Of a stretch of 64,000 nt of DNA, positions 33,601 to 49,659 are shown in pieces. Numbering within the stretch: the stretch's first letter is position 1; each line of letters starts with the position of its first letter. Both the position numbers and the translations under genes were made by a program. Under the pieces are notes generated by a model. The model had not been told where the DNA came from. It saw nothing but the letters and a program-made list of their open reading frames with translations, and ran no database searches. Origin of the DNA: Centrapalus pauciflorus (lineage: Eukaryota > Streptophyta > Magnoliopsida > Asterales > Asteraceae); assembly GCA_020465985.1 (NCBI GenBank), contig JAANYP010000760.1, positions 439,867-503,866 of the forward strand, in the 5' to 3' direction.

Positions 33601-36600
33601 TGCCATTCATACTAGTACTGGTACAAAGAAGTTGTTGCATGATGTTTTATTTGTACCTGCTCTTGCTCATAATTTGTTAAGTCTTGGTCAATTGATGAGT
33701 AGTGGACTCCTAATTATTTTTTATGATGGAGATTGTATTATTCAAGATAAGCATTCTGGTCAGAAAATTGCAAAAATCAGTATGACTAAAAACCGAATGT
33801 TCCCACTTGATGCTTCTTCTGTTAAGGAAAAGGCTTTCGTTGTTAAAGAGAATAATGAATCTCAACTCTGGCATTTACGATATGGTCATTTGCATCTAAA
33901 TGGGCTAAAGTTGTTAAATAGCAAAAACATGGTTCTGGGTTTGCTTAATATTAATGCTATCAAGTTTTGTGAGGGATGTGTACTTGGAAAACAGAATCGA
34001 AAGTCATTTCCAGTGGGAAAATCATGGAGAGCTTCCCAACGTCTTGAATTGGTGCATGCTGATTTATGTGGCCCAATGAACACGGAGTCATTGAATGGTA
34101 ATCGTTATTTTCTGCTATTTATTGATGATTGGAGCAGAATGTGTTGGGTTTATTTTTCGAAGTTGAAATCTGATGCATTTGATAATTTTAAGAGATTTAA
34201 AGCTCTTGTGGAAAAACAAAGTGACTGTTGTATAAAGGTGTTATGGACAGATCGCGGAGGTGAGTTTTGTTCAAAAGAATTTGACAGCTATTGTGAAGAA
34301 CAAGGGATTCGTAGAGAGCTCACCTCACCATATACACCGGAACAAAATGGAATCGCTGAAAGGAAAAATAATCATGTTAAAACCGAAGCAACTTCCTGAT
34401 AAGCTTTGGGCAGAAGCGGTAGCCACATCGGTGTATCTTCTTAATATTTCTCCTACAAAAGCAGTCATGAACAAGACACCTTATGAAGCATGGAAAGGTG
34501 TGAAGCCGATGGTAAGCCATTTGAAAGTATTTGGATGTATTGCATACTCATTGATAAAAACTTCTCATCACAAGTTGGACCAAAAGTCAGAAAAGTGTAT
34601 TTTTATTGGTTATAGCTTGCAATCCAAAGCATATCGGTTGTATAATCCAGTTAGTGGCAGAATAATTATAAGCAGAGACGTCATGTTTAATGAAGATGCT
34701 AGATGGTCTTGGAGTGTTGATAAAGACGGAAAGACAATTCCGGTTGAACTTCCTGTTGAACTTAATGATGAAACTCCAGAAGATGTTGTGCCTAGATCAA
34801 ACGAGGCATCATCACATGGTGACAGCAGCCCAAAAAGTCCATCTTCTTCTCATGCTTCAAATGGTTTAAATGGTTCTTCTGTTGGATCATCTCCAGAAAG
34901 TGTTCCAAGAAAATTTCGATCTTTACATGATATATATGACTCTTGTCATTTTGCTTTGTATGTTTCAGATCCCACTAACTATGATGATGCAACAAAAGAT
35001 AAGATTTGGCAAGATGCTATGATCAATGAGATCGAGGCTATTGAAAAGAATTCAACATGGGAATTAACAAATGCTCCTAAGGAAAAGAACATTGTAGATC
35101 TCAAATGGGTGTTTCGAACAAAATACAATGCTGATGGGAGTTTTCAGAAGCGTAAAGCTCAGCTCGTGGCTAAGGGATACTCACAAGAAAAAGGAGTTGA
35201 TTATGAGGAAACTTTTTCTCCTGTTGCACGATTTGAAACTGTAAGAGTATTTTTGGCTCTCGCTGCTCAATTAGAGTTACCTGTGTACCAGTTTGATGTA
35301 AAGTCTGCTTTCTTAAACGATGACCTAGAAGAAGAGGTTTATGTCTCACAACCTCAAGGCTTTGTTGTTGATGGTAAGGAAGACAAAGTGTATCGTTTAA
35401 GAAAAGCAATTTATGGATTGAAGAAGGCACCAAGAGCTTGGTACAGCAAGATCGAGTCATTTTTTAAAATTAATGGTTTTGTAAAGAGTGAAAATGAACC
35501 CACTATCTTTGTAAGGAGGCAAGGTGTTGGTGAGTTTCTCATGGTCTGTCTCTATGTTGATGACATGATCTATATGGGTTCTTCAAATAATTGATGAGTT
35601 CAAGTCTTGTATGATGAAGCAATTTGAAAATTTGAAATGTCTGATCTAGGTTTGTTACGTTATTTTTTGGGTCTTGAAGTGGTGCAAACCAGAGATGGAA
35701 TATTTATTTGTCAAAAGAAGTATGCTGGTGATCTTTTGAAGAAATTCCATATGTCTGAATGTGAAGTTGCAGCCACACCCATGAACATCAATGAGAAGTT
35801 GCAGTGTGAAGATGGAACTGGAAAAGCTAATTCCACATTGTTTAGAAGTCTGGTTGGAGGTTAAAATTATCTGACTCACACAAGGCCTGATCTTGCCTTT
35901 CCTGTTAGTCTTGTGTCAAGGTTTTTGCATTGCCCCACAAAGCAACATTTTGGAGCAGTCAAAAGAATTCTTCGTTATGTTGCTGGAACAATTAATTTTG
36001 GTATTTGGTATACAAATGTGTCAAATTTCAAGTTAATTGGGTTCAGTGAGTGATTGGGCAGGAAGTTTGGATGAACGAAAAAGCGCTTCTGGAAGTATAT
36101 TTAGTTTTGGTTCTGGAGCAGTAACATGGAGTTCAAAGAAACAAGAAACCGTTGCTTTGTCAGCAAATTCAGCATCTCACCAAGCTTTATGGTTAAGGAA
36201 ACTTCTTGTTGATTTTAATCAAGAGTAAAGTGGAGCTACTGAGATATTTTGTGTTAACAGGTCCACAATTGCAATGGCAAAAAATCCCGTTTTTCATGCA
36301 AGGACGAAGCACATAGATGTGCAACATCATTTTATTCGGAATTTGGTAGCTGACAAGAAAATAGAGCTCAAGTTTTGCGGTACGAATGAACAAACGGCTG
36401 ACATCTTTACAAAGTCTCTACCTCTTGCCAAACATCAATTCTTCACGTCAAAGCTAGGTGTATGTGAGTTTGAATCAAGAGGGGAGTGTTGAATTGATTC
36501 AAAATAAATGTTTTCTTTAATTATGTTATTTACTAGTCATTTATGTTTGCAAGTAGACAAAGGAGTTGTAACCGAAGAATGAGAAAAGTCAAGAGTTGTT

Positions 36601-37560
36601 AGGAGTTAAGTTCAAGAGATTATAAATTGGAGCTATGTAATCTTTTTTTATCATGAAGAAAAAACAAAATATCTTTTGTCTTCCAACAGCTCTTGCTCGG
36701 TTTGTGCTGATCTATGGAGGTTTTGGTAACTTTTATGTGTGTATTGTTTAGGTTGATTTTGATGATTAAAGTTTTTTAATTGGTTAATTTCGATAATAAA
36801 ACTTTTAGCAGCTTTAATTTTATGTGTGTGTAATACTTAAAATAAACCATTGTGAAAATTTAACACCTATGACAGACAAACAAACAAAAAACAAATCTGC
36901 ACATTATCAGCTTGTTATATAGACATATATGCATAATATTTGAAGTCAAACGTTGAAATGATATAAAGTCAAATGATTTAAGAAAATAAGCATGATATGA
37001 ATATGGGAAACATACCCAGAAACAACAAAGCCACTCAAGCTGGCCACCATTGAAAGAGCTAGCTTCCAGCGGTCCACGTTAGCATGTGTCCACCTTGAAG
37101 AGGCTTTAACGTCCACCTTGAAAGTATTTTTTTGCTTTCCAACATCTGAGGGATCGACATGATAAAAAACCGGTACAACATAATGGTTGCACTCCCTCCT
37201 TTGCTCGAGGATCATCGAGAGCTCATCAAGGCACCATGTGGAAGTTGCATAGTTCTTCGATAATATAATTACAGAAGCCTCAGATGCTTTGATTGCTCTC
37301 TCTATTTCCGGTTTCAGCTCTTGACCTCTATCAATTTCGTCATTATCTCTAAAAGTGTGAAGTCCTGCTCGCACCAAAGCATCATAGAGATGATCTGTAA
37401 ACGCATAACGAGTGTCTTCGCCTCTGAAGCTTAGAAAGACGTCATAAGTGCTACCATTAGCACGAGGAGCCTTGACGCTAGAGTCATCGTTGCTTGGAGA
37501 ATTAGTTACTGCAGTAGGAGGAACCATGATTTTAGAGGAAGAAGAAGAACCGGTGCTCAT
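21683..37560 (-). CDS. TNL2: TIR-NB-LRR protein with a second C-terminal TIR-like domain
   Basis: Ten exons inferred on -: 37560-37016 (TIR), 26901-25800 (NB-ARC), 25684-25589, 25403-25179, 25069-24389 (LRR), 24271-23665 (C-JID-like), 23574-23477, 23297-23163, 22356-21887 (TIR-like), 21773-21683 (linker, stop TAG). Each junction is GT..AG and all phases agree, giving 1350 codons including stop. The N-terminal TIR has DVFLSFRGEDTR and WCLDEL (catalytic Glu 113). NB motifs are GMGGSGKSTLA, AFIVLDEI, IIITTTEND and GNPLGLEVLG; the MHD motif reads MHR. Residues about 1164-1319 repeat the TIR fold (DVHLSLKYSPGD; RRNSNHFVLPVFYHLEPS) but have lost SFRGED, and LDQL replaces LDEL at residue 1251. The last exon (RNDDDAAAIREIVSIVKHAL) is the kind of linker that normally joins TIR to NB-ARC. 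Intron 1 is 10.1 kb and packed with transposons. TNL1 is the tandem paralogue. Confidence 0.87.
21887..22356 (-). other. TNL2 exon 9: C-terminal TIR-like domain
   Basis: This exon has acceptor AAAAG|GAT and donor TCTAG|GTATG, ending at the same phase as the N-terminal TIR exons of TNL1 and TNL2. It aligns to a TIR along its whole length: IDVHLSLKYSPGDHFGDFLV, then LNAGLRAAIF, TVVILSRGY, EKRRNSNHFVLPVFYHLEPS and DGWHAALMDISNLPGIHIS. The BB-loop/SFRGED region is degenerate. The catalytic position is Gln (CAG at about 22093). The exon is phase 0 relative to exon 8, so it joins the NLR in frame. Confidence 0.8.
22503..22621. repeat. Inverted repeat in TNL2 intron 8
   Basis: TGTTTAAAGAGAATGAATGT...AATTAAGATT and AATCTTAATTACATTCATTC...TCTTTAAACA form a stem of about 30 bp with one 4-nt bulge and a loop of about 50 nt. 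A second pair overlaps it (AATTGTTCAACACAT against ATGTGTTGGACAATT at about 22635). Confidence 0.6.
27415..27720. mobile_element. MITE with GCGTTTGGTAC terminal repeats
   Basis: The left end TAGGTTGCGTTTGGTAC and right end GTACCAAACGCACCCCTA are inverted. Subterminal AGAGAATAGAATTG pairs with CAATTCAATTCTCT. The target duplication is not clear, so the superfamily is unassigned. It interrupts the LINE relic. Confidence 0.7.
27749..29323 (+). mobile_element. Small non-autonomous LTR retrotransposon (TRIM/LARD-like)
   Basis: Two near-identical LTRs (27749-28012 and 29052-29323) begin TG(C/T)TAGAAGTATAAGC and end GCTGCAACA. They enclose about 1.04 kb of sequence without a recognisable gag or pol. 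A primer-binding site TGGTATCGGAGCAG lies at 28016, and a polypurine-like TAAGGGGGT precedes the 3' LTR. TGGAA flanks the left end (27744-27748) and recurs four bases after the right LTR. It must depend on proteins of another element. Confidence 0.83.
31075..31482. mobile_element. GGGCCGGCCC-type MITE (probably hAT)
   Basis: It starts CAGGGCCGGCCCTGAGGG and ends in a diverged inverted copy (ACAGGACGGCTCT). It interrupts the LINE between its RT and zf-RVT parts. The interior mentions GGGCC repeatedly and is otherwise AT-rich. The target duplication has eroded. Confidence 0.6.
32168..32365 (+). repeat. 5' LTR of young copia
   Basis: Begins TGTTGAATTGATTC and ends GTCTTCCAACA. It is preceded by the target duplication GCTCT and followed after four bases by the primer-binding site. 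Confidence 0.95.
32430..33560 (+). pseudogene. Copia gag (stops present) and protease start
   Basis: A UBN2-type gag is readable from about 32460 (FKGEKYHLWSLKMTTLFKSQ, ELWDLVANGF). Stop codons interrupt it near 32652 and 32823. An open stretch 32846-33130 continues (KVLRSLTSNFDHVVAAIEES). A frame change leads to an Arg/Gly-rich region and a CCHC knuckle CHYCKKFGHKEASC at about 33320. The protease start WFIDSACSNHMTS follows at about 33470, where DSA stands in place of the usual DSG/DTG. Confidence 0.85.
33632..36486 (+). pseudogene. Copia integrase, reverse transcriptase and RNase H (broken)
   Basis: The GAG-pre-integrase LWHLRYGHLHLNG...CEGCVLGKQ lies near 33870. The integrase core follows, with the D, D and E regions VHADLCGP, WTDRGGEFCS and PEQNGIAERKN, ending at 34399. 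A small deletion after ERKN shifts the frame and the protein resumes at about 34375 (LPDKLWAEAVATSVYLLN). RT (DVKSAFLNDDLEEEVYVSQP; LYVDDMIYMGS) stops at 35594. Further pieces at 35637-35864, 36037-36228 and 36274-36492 carry the RT tail and RNase H (ADIFTKSLPLAKHQF). Confidence 0.9.
36487..36688 (+). repeat. 3' LTR of young copia
   Basis: Same sequence as the 5' LTR apart from a GTTG insertion and two substitutions. It is preceded by a polypurine tract and followed by GCTCT. Confidence 0.95.
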
Positions 37561-38275
37561 TGAAATTAAATCTTTAAGGAGGGAATGAGCTAGGTACTGT
37601 TATTTTCCTATTGAAATAATAATTCCCCAAACTTAGACGTAATAATTAATATTATTCCAAAACATGGGAGTTGTTCATCCTTATTAAAGAAAGTTATTTT
37701 CAACCATGAATATAATAATTCCAATTTGTATGAGTTCTATATAAAAGAAGTATAAATATTAAAATATTATGAGTTTTATAGTTGATATGATTATTCAAAT
37801 TAATACCCATGGACCAGATGCGTCTGTGTCTGTCGCACAATCTTTATCTCCAAAACCCATCTCATCTGCTACTTCCTCACCCGCGCGTGATTGACTTCTC
37901 ATCGGTAAAAATCCATTGAGTAAATTGCACAAACATTACACAAATGGTCCTGTCGTTGAAAATGACAAAAATGGTCTTCTGAGTTAACTAGCCTAATGGA
38001 TCAATTTAACGGCAGGGATCATTTATGTTAAAGGCTTGTATTTTTTGTACCTCTTATGTAATTAAAAAACTTTAAGAGACCTCAGGGACCATACCATTCG
38101 TGTAATTTAGTCTAGATATTTATTTATAACAACTTAATTATATATTTTTTTAATGCACGTCGCAGTTTTTTCTTCCTTTTCACAAAGTCAACACGGTATT
38201 TACGCGTTTTCCACGTCAAAGTCTCCACCTACTAATTTTTTTCCCATTAACTAAGGAACAAGTTTTATATATATA
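37561..38275 (-). promoter_or_regulatory. Upstream region of TNL2
   Basis: About 700 bp of AT-rich sequence lies between the TNL2 start codon and the first microsatellite-linked element. No core promoter motif stands out enough to place a transcription start. No competing gene lies here. Confidence 0.35.
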
Positions 38276-38431
38276 GGATCAGTATCTATGGGAATCATAT
38301 GCATCGGGAACCAAAAAAAATTCAACCACGGTCTTTAAATTAAATTATCATTGGTGCATCACGCGACGCACGTATTTGATATGCATAAAAGTATTCAATC
38401 AAATAATCAAACAATAAATGCTAAATAATTG
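38276..38431. mobile_element. Element E0: truncated member of the (TA)n-linked element train
   Basis: It follows TATATATATA and begins GGATCAGTATCTATGGGAAT, with ATATGCATCGGGAACC like element E12. It ends in ATAATCAAACAATAAATGCT, also seen inside E8. Only one end is recognisable. Confidence 0.5.
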
Positions 38432-38443
38432 AATATATATATA

Positions 38444-41582
<3,139 letters not shown>

Positions 41583-41633
<51 letters not shown>
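41583..41633. repeat. (TA)n microsatellite
   Basis: Separates E2 and E3. Confidence 0.95.
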
Positions 41634-41635
<2 letters not shown>

Positions 41636-42692
41636 AGGTTCTATGAGGCACCATCGGGAACCAAATGGGAAAAAAAATGCATTGCTTGTTTACAAAGGGG
41701 GCATTAAGGGCATTTTGGGATGCTTAATAATATATTGTTAAATTATAAGATTTAATTTAATATTTATCATTTATTTAGGAAACTAAATAAAATGATCAAC
41801 CACCTTCCCATAAATCCGTCCCCTTTTCTCTCTCTTTCCCTTTCTCTTTCATGGCTAGCCTTTCTCCATCTCTCTTTCTCTCAACCAGTTTTCACAAGAC
41901 AACCACTACTACTACCGCCAAACCCATCACCACCATCGCTGTCCACCGTCGGTATGCAACTCTGCACCATATCTGTGCATCGATGTTGACGAGAATTTGC
42001 TTGCGTCTGTTGATCATGGTTTTTAAGTATCAGTTTTTTCACAAACAGTTCATTATACGATTATGTATCATGCTTATGGCTAGTTAAAGAATTCTACGAT
42101 TCTTTATTAATGTTGGTGGTTATTGGTTTCAAGAAATAGTTGGAGCATATGGTATTGGTTGTTTCAAACATGATGCACAACAGCAATGCATCACGACAAT
42201 GATGAACACATTGAAGACGCTGATGAACACGTTTAAATTTCAGAGATGCATCACGAAATTAACACGTTTAAATGTCGAAATGCATCACGATTTTGGTGAT
42301 GGATAATGATGGAACAAAGACGAGGATGAATATAGCCGAAATGCATCACGATTTTGGTGAGGCATAATGATGGAACAAAGACGAGGATGAATATGATCGA
42401 AATGCATCATGTTTGAAATTGAATTGGTGAAGATGCTTCGTGTTTGAAGACGAATCCAATAAATTAGTTAAAGATGCATCATGTTTGTCTAGATTCGGAT
42501 AGAATATTTTCTGAATTCAAGCATCTTCCGATTTTGCCCTTCCGCGCGCGAGAAGATATGCACCCGTGCACCCATTTTCAAGTTAATTACCCTTTTGTCA
42601 CTACAATCTGAACCATTAAAATCCAAGATCTAACGGTGCATACAGGTTCCCAAAGTGCACAATGCATACAGGTGCCCCATAGAACCTGACCC
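41634..42692. mobile_element. Element E3: 1.06 kb, long form of E12
   Basis: The ends TGAGGTTCTATGAGGCACC and, reversed, GGGTCAGGTTCTATGGGGCA match E12. The interior carries repeated ATGCATCACG motifs. A 340-bp block (about 41851-42200) absent from E12 includes an ATG-initiated frame starting MASLSPSLFLSTSFHKTTTT. That frame looks like a transit-peptide-coding exon; whether it was captured from a gene is unproven. Confidence 0.75.
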
Positions 42693-42693
42693 T

Positions 42694-42756
<63 letters not shown>
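42693..42756. repeat. Compound (TA)n(CA)n microsatellite
   Basis: About 40 bp of TA changes abruptly into about 20 bp of CA. Confidence 0.95.
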
Positions 42757-42757
<1 letters not shown>

Positions 42758-42769
42758 GATCAAAGGGTA

Positions 42770-43553
<784 letters not shown>

Positions 43554-43608
<55 letters not shown>
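43554..43608. repeat. (TA)n microsatellite
   Basis: Separates E5 and E6. Confidence 0.95.
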
Positions 43609-43613
<5 letters not shown>

Positions 43614-44030
43614 GTTCATGTGAGTTCCTAAAAAATGCAAAGTACTATGAGTTTCTGTGAACACACGGGTTTCGGATGTCAACATGTTCCGAAAAAAAAA
43701 TTTAGTTTTTTTTCATATTCATTCAGATACAAATAATATAAGTCTATTTGTAAAAAATTACATACTTTCACACTTTCTAGCATTTTAAAACTCATGTGAA
43801 CGTTAAAAAATTTATGCGAACATGTTTAGTGTGAACATACGCTCACAACAGTGCAGTTATTTTGAACATGTACGTTTCACATAGTTCTAGTATGTATATT
43901 TATGTGTGATTTTTTACAAGTAGTCCTATATTATTAATTTAAACATGGTTATGAAAAAAAATTTTAAAAAGAAAATTGTTTTAAACGAGGTACCTCTGAT
44001 ACTCCGCAAAACCAAAGGTACTCACTTGAA

Positions 44031-44032
<2 letters not shown>
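43609..44032. mobile_element. Element E6: 0.42 kb
   Basis: The left end ATTGTTCATGTGAGTTCC and right end reversed GGTTCAAGTGAGTACC are inverted. The interior repeats AACATGTTC and GTGAACA motifs. No coding potential. Confidence 0.65.

Positions 44033-44102
<70 letters not shown>
44033..44102. repeat. (TA)n microsatellite
   Basis: Separates E6 and E7. Confidence 0.95.
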
Positions 44103-44105
<3 letters not shown>

Positions 44106-44329
44106 GGAGGTTCAATGGAAAACCAACATGCATCGGAAAACCTTGGAAAACCTCCATGCACCACCATAAATGCATCACAATTTTCGCGTGATGCATCAAA
44201 TTCCCCGCGTGATGCACCAACTTTCCGTGTGATGCATCGACTTCCTGCGTAATGCATCACCTGATCCAATGGCTATAAAGTGGTTCCCGGATTTTCAGAT
44301 GCATATAGGTTTTCCATTGAACCCACCCC
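44103..44329. mobile_element. Element E7 (family A)
   Basis: The ends GGGAGGTTCAATGGAAAACC and, reversed, GGGGTGGGTTCAATGGAAAA are inverted. The body repeats (G)ATGCATCA. Closest to E11. Confidence 0.82.
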
Positions 44330-44356
44330 TATATATATATATATATATTTATATAT
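44330..44356. repeat. Short (TA)n tract
   Basis: About 27 bp with one TTT interruption, between E7 and E8. Confidence 0.85.

Positions 44357-46653
<2,297 letters not shown>

Positions 46654-46748
<95 letters not shown>
46654..46748. repeat. (TA)n microsatellite
   Basis: Separates E10 and E11. Confidence 0.95.
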
Positions 46749-46751
<3 letters not shown>

Positions 46752-46971
46752 GAGTTCAATGGAAAACCACCATTCACCTGAAAACTTGTGAAAACCGCAC
46801 TGCACCACCACAAATGCATCAAATTCCCCGCGCGATGCATCAAATTTTCCGCGTGATGCATCACCTTATTTACGATCATGTCACCGCGTTTTTCATGAAA
46901 TGCACCAAATCGGACGGTTTGCGTAGGTTTCCATAGTTTTCAGGTGCATAGTGATTTTCCATTGAACCCAC

Positions 46972-46974
<3 letters not shown>
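46749..46974. mobile_element. Element E11 (family A)
   Basis: The ends GGGGAGTTCAATGGAAAACC and, reversed, GGGGTGGGTTCAATGGAAAA are inverted. Length is 226 bp, close to E7. Confidence 0.82.

Positions 46975-47040
<66 letters not shown>
46975..47040. repeat. (TA)n microsatellite
   Basis: Separates E11 and E12. Confidence 0.95.
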
Positions 47041-47878
<838 letters not shown>

Positions 47879-48094
47879 TTATACCAAATGGGCTAAACAA
47901 ATTATGCTATTATAAATAGATGGGAGGTGTATTTTCTTGATCACAACACATTCCAAACATTTTTGGTTTATAATTTCAATATTTTCCAACTCTCGTAGTG
48001 TCAAAAATACAACTATCGTTTCGAACTCCCTCATTTCTTTGTTCATTTCTATTTTCCAAAAGGTATCCAAGCCCAGAAAAATGGAACAAGTCCA

Positions 48095-48950
48095 TTACGA
48101 GCAGCCCATTGTTGGTTAAGATACCAAAAAAATTGGATCCAGTTATAGCATATTTTGATCTCATAACCGAATCAAATCTGGACCCGGTATTAGAGAAAAC
48201 CGGCTTTATTAATACATAAAAATATCAGATTTAACGTTGCCCGAATCAGATTTAATCCAGTCCGGATTGGATTAAAATCCGGTATTTGTGCACCTCTACT
48301 CATACTACATTGTACATATCATCTCATTCCCTTGGGCCTTTAACCTATATCTTTAAAAGAAAACTGAATAGGCTACTGAATATATACATGTGTAAACATG
48401 TTACTTATAAATTTGAAAGCACACATATAAGTTTGTTAAAGTTCCACTAAGCAGCCAATCCTTGTTAAAAATTAAAAAAAGAAAAAAAATTTAATTTTTA
48501 CAAAATCCGGTTTTAGCATATCCTAATCCAGTTATGGTATTTTGAGTTCAAATCTGGATCAAATCCAAACCCAATATTAGAGAAAAACGGGTTTATTATA
48601 ACGCAAAAACGAACCAGATTTAATCCGGTCCGGATCGGATTAAAATCCGGTATTTGTGCACCTCTACTCATACTAAAATGTACATATCGTTCATATCATC
48701 TCAGTCCCTTGAGCATTTGGTTGCATCTTTAAAAGAAAACTAAATGGGCTACAAATATATACATATGTAAACATAAAATTTATAAAAGTTGAAGGCCCAT
48801 ACAATCTGGTTAAAATTAAAATTACACTACTAACAGCTCATTGCTGATTAAAATTCCAAAAAATGGATAAAAAACCAGTTTGTTTTTTAAAATCTAGTTA
48901 TAGCATATCCTAATCAGGTTATTGCATTTTAATCCGTTACAAGATCAAAG
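48095..48950. repeat. Degenerate tandem repeat, about 360 bp unit
   Basis: Successive copies start near 48095, 48450 and 48830. Each begins with a CAGC(C)CA..TTG(T/C)TG(G/A)TTAA-like stretch, then AGTTATAGCATAT. The first two continue through GGATTAAAATCCGGTATTTG, TGCACCTCTACTCATACTA and TTTAAAAGAAAACT. The third is truncated. No gene. Confidence 0.65.
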
Positions 48951-49659
48951 AGAAAACAACAAAATTTTTTTTTTTTTAAAAATTTTTCCATTTGTGTCGA
49001 CCAAAACTCATAAAGACTTCCTAATATGTCTTTAGATTTCAATTTATTTCTAGTACATTCCGCAGGGTTGCAATAAGCAGGCTTCATATTTCACAGGGCT
49101 ATTCAAAGGACAAAGGTCGTAAGGGCTAGACTGACCTGAACCAAATTAGCTTGTTTAGAATTTTTGCTAACAAAGATGAATGGTTAAATTTTTATTTATT
49201 TGATATCAAATTCTTTTTTTTACGGGAATTTAACATCCTTTGCAATTTAAACATGAAATAGATTCCAATATAAATTATTACCCAATACTAAAAACTATGT
49301 TTTACCTTCACCATCAGACACACGAAGGACTAAAATTTAAATTTCTTAGAATTTCATCTCATGAACCAAACACTACTTTAAATGTACTACAGTTGCGATG
49401 CAATTTGTGTACTTTTATCCAGCCCATAACCCCAAACTGTTGATCCAGAAAATTGAACCAATACCATATATCAAGTTCAAACATTACAGTTTGGTTCGGT
49501 TAATGATTTCTCAAACAAACTAAACCGACCGTCAAACGTTGAACTAATACAACATCACTTATCTCGGTTAATCATTATTTAATTTAATACATATCCGAGT
49601 CAAGGTTTTTCGGGGAACTGATAGAACACTAAGCATAGGCCGTAGAGCAAACGAGGAAA

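Larger units (their letters stand above)
32168..36688 (+). mobile_element. Young Ty1/copia retrotransposon inside the LINE
   Basis: The LTRs at 32168-32365 (198 bp) and 36487-36688 (202 bp) differ by only two substitutions and one 4-bp indel by my reading. A 5-bp target duplication GCTCT lies at 32163-32167 and 36689-36693. The primer-binding site is TGGTATCAAAGC (32370-32381) and the polypurine tract AAGAGGGGAG (36477-36486). Despite the young LTRs the coding region carries several stops and frameshifts, so it probably moved with help from a related active copy. It splits the LINE zf-RVT codons cleanly: removing it and one GCTCT restores the LINE frame. Confidence 0.95.
27235..36775 (+). mobile_element. 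L1-type LINE relic, interrupted four times
   Basis: Scattered frames follow the order of a plant LINE ORF2. The probable 5' piece is RFHNKLKKCESKTKSLKQRN at 27325 (weak). WKDSRLKWLENDRRR and EGDKNLKFFHAYLK follow at about 29370-29500. RT signatures are VPRPDGSNFIFIKRSW (29750), GDYRPISLIGCLYKI (29910), FADD (30405) and GLPIGKRSNRVESWDSIISR (30600). The zf-RVT domain is TLWSKILPRKVCVFVWRLSL...CPRCGDVVETLDHCFCSC (32000-32170); it is cut by the copia and resumes at 36689 with SVCADLWRFW and a stop. Many stops and frameshifts occur, plus a poly-G run near 30833-30857. Confidence 0.82.
26902..37015 (-). other. Intron 1 of TNL2, 10.1 kb, a nest of transposons
   Basis: The donor is TCTGG|GTATG at 37015 and the acceptor GTAACAG|A at 26902; the same intron in TNL1 is only about 310 bp. 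A LINE relic (about 27235-36775) occupies most of it. Inside the LINE sit a MITE (27415-27720), a small LTR element (27749-29323), a GGCCGGCCC-type MITE (about 31075-31480) and a young copia (32168-36688). Confidence 0.8.
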
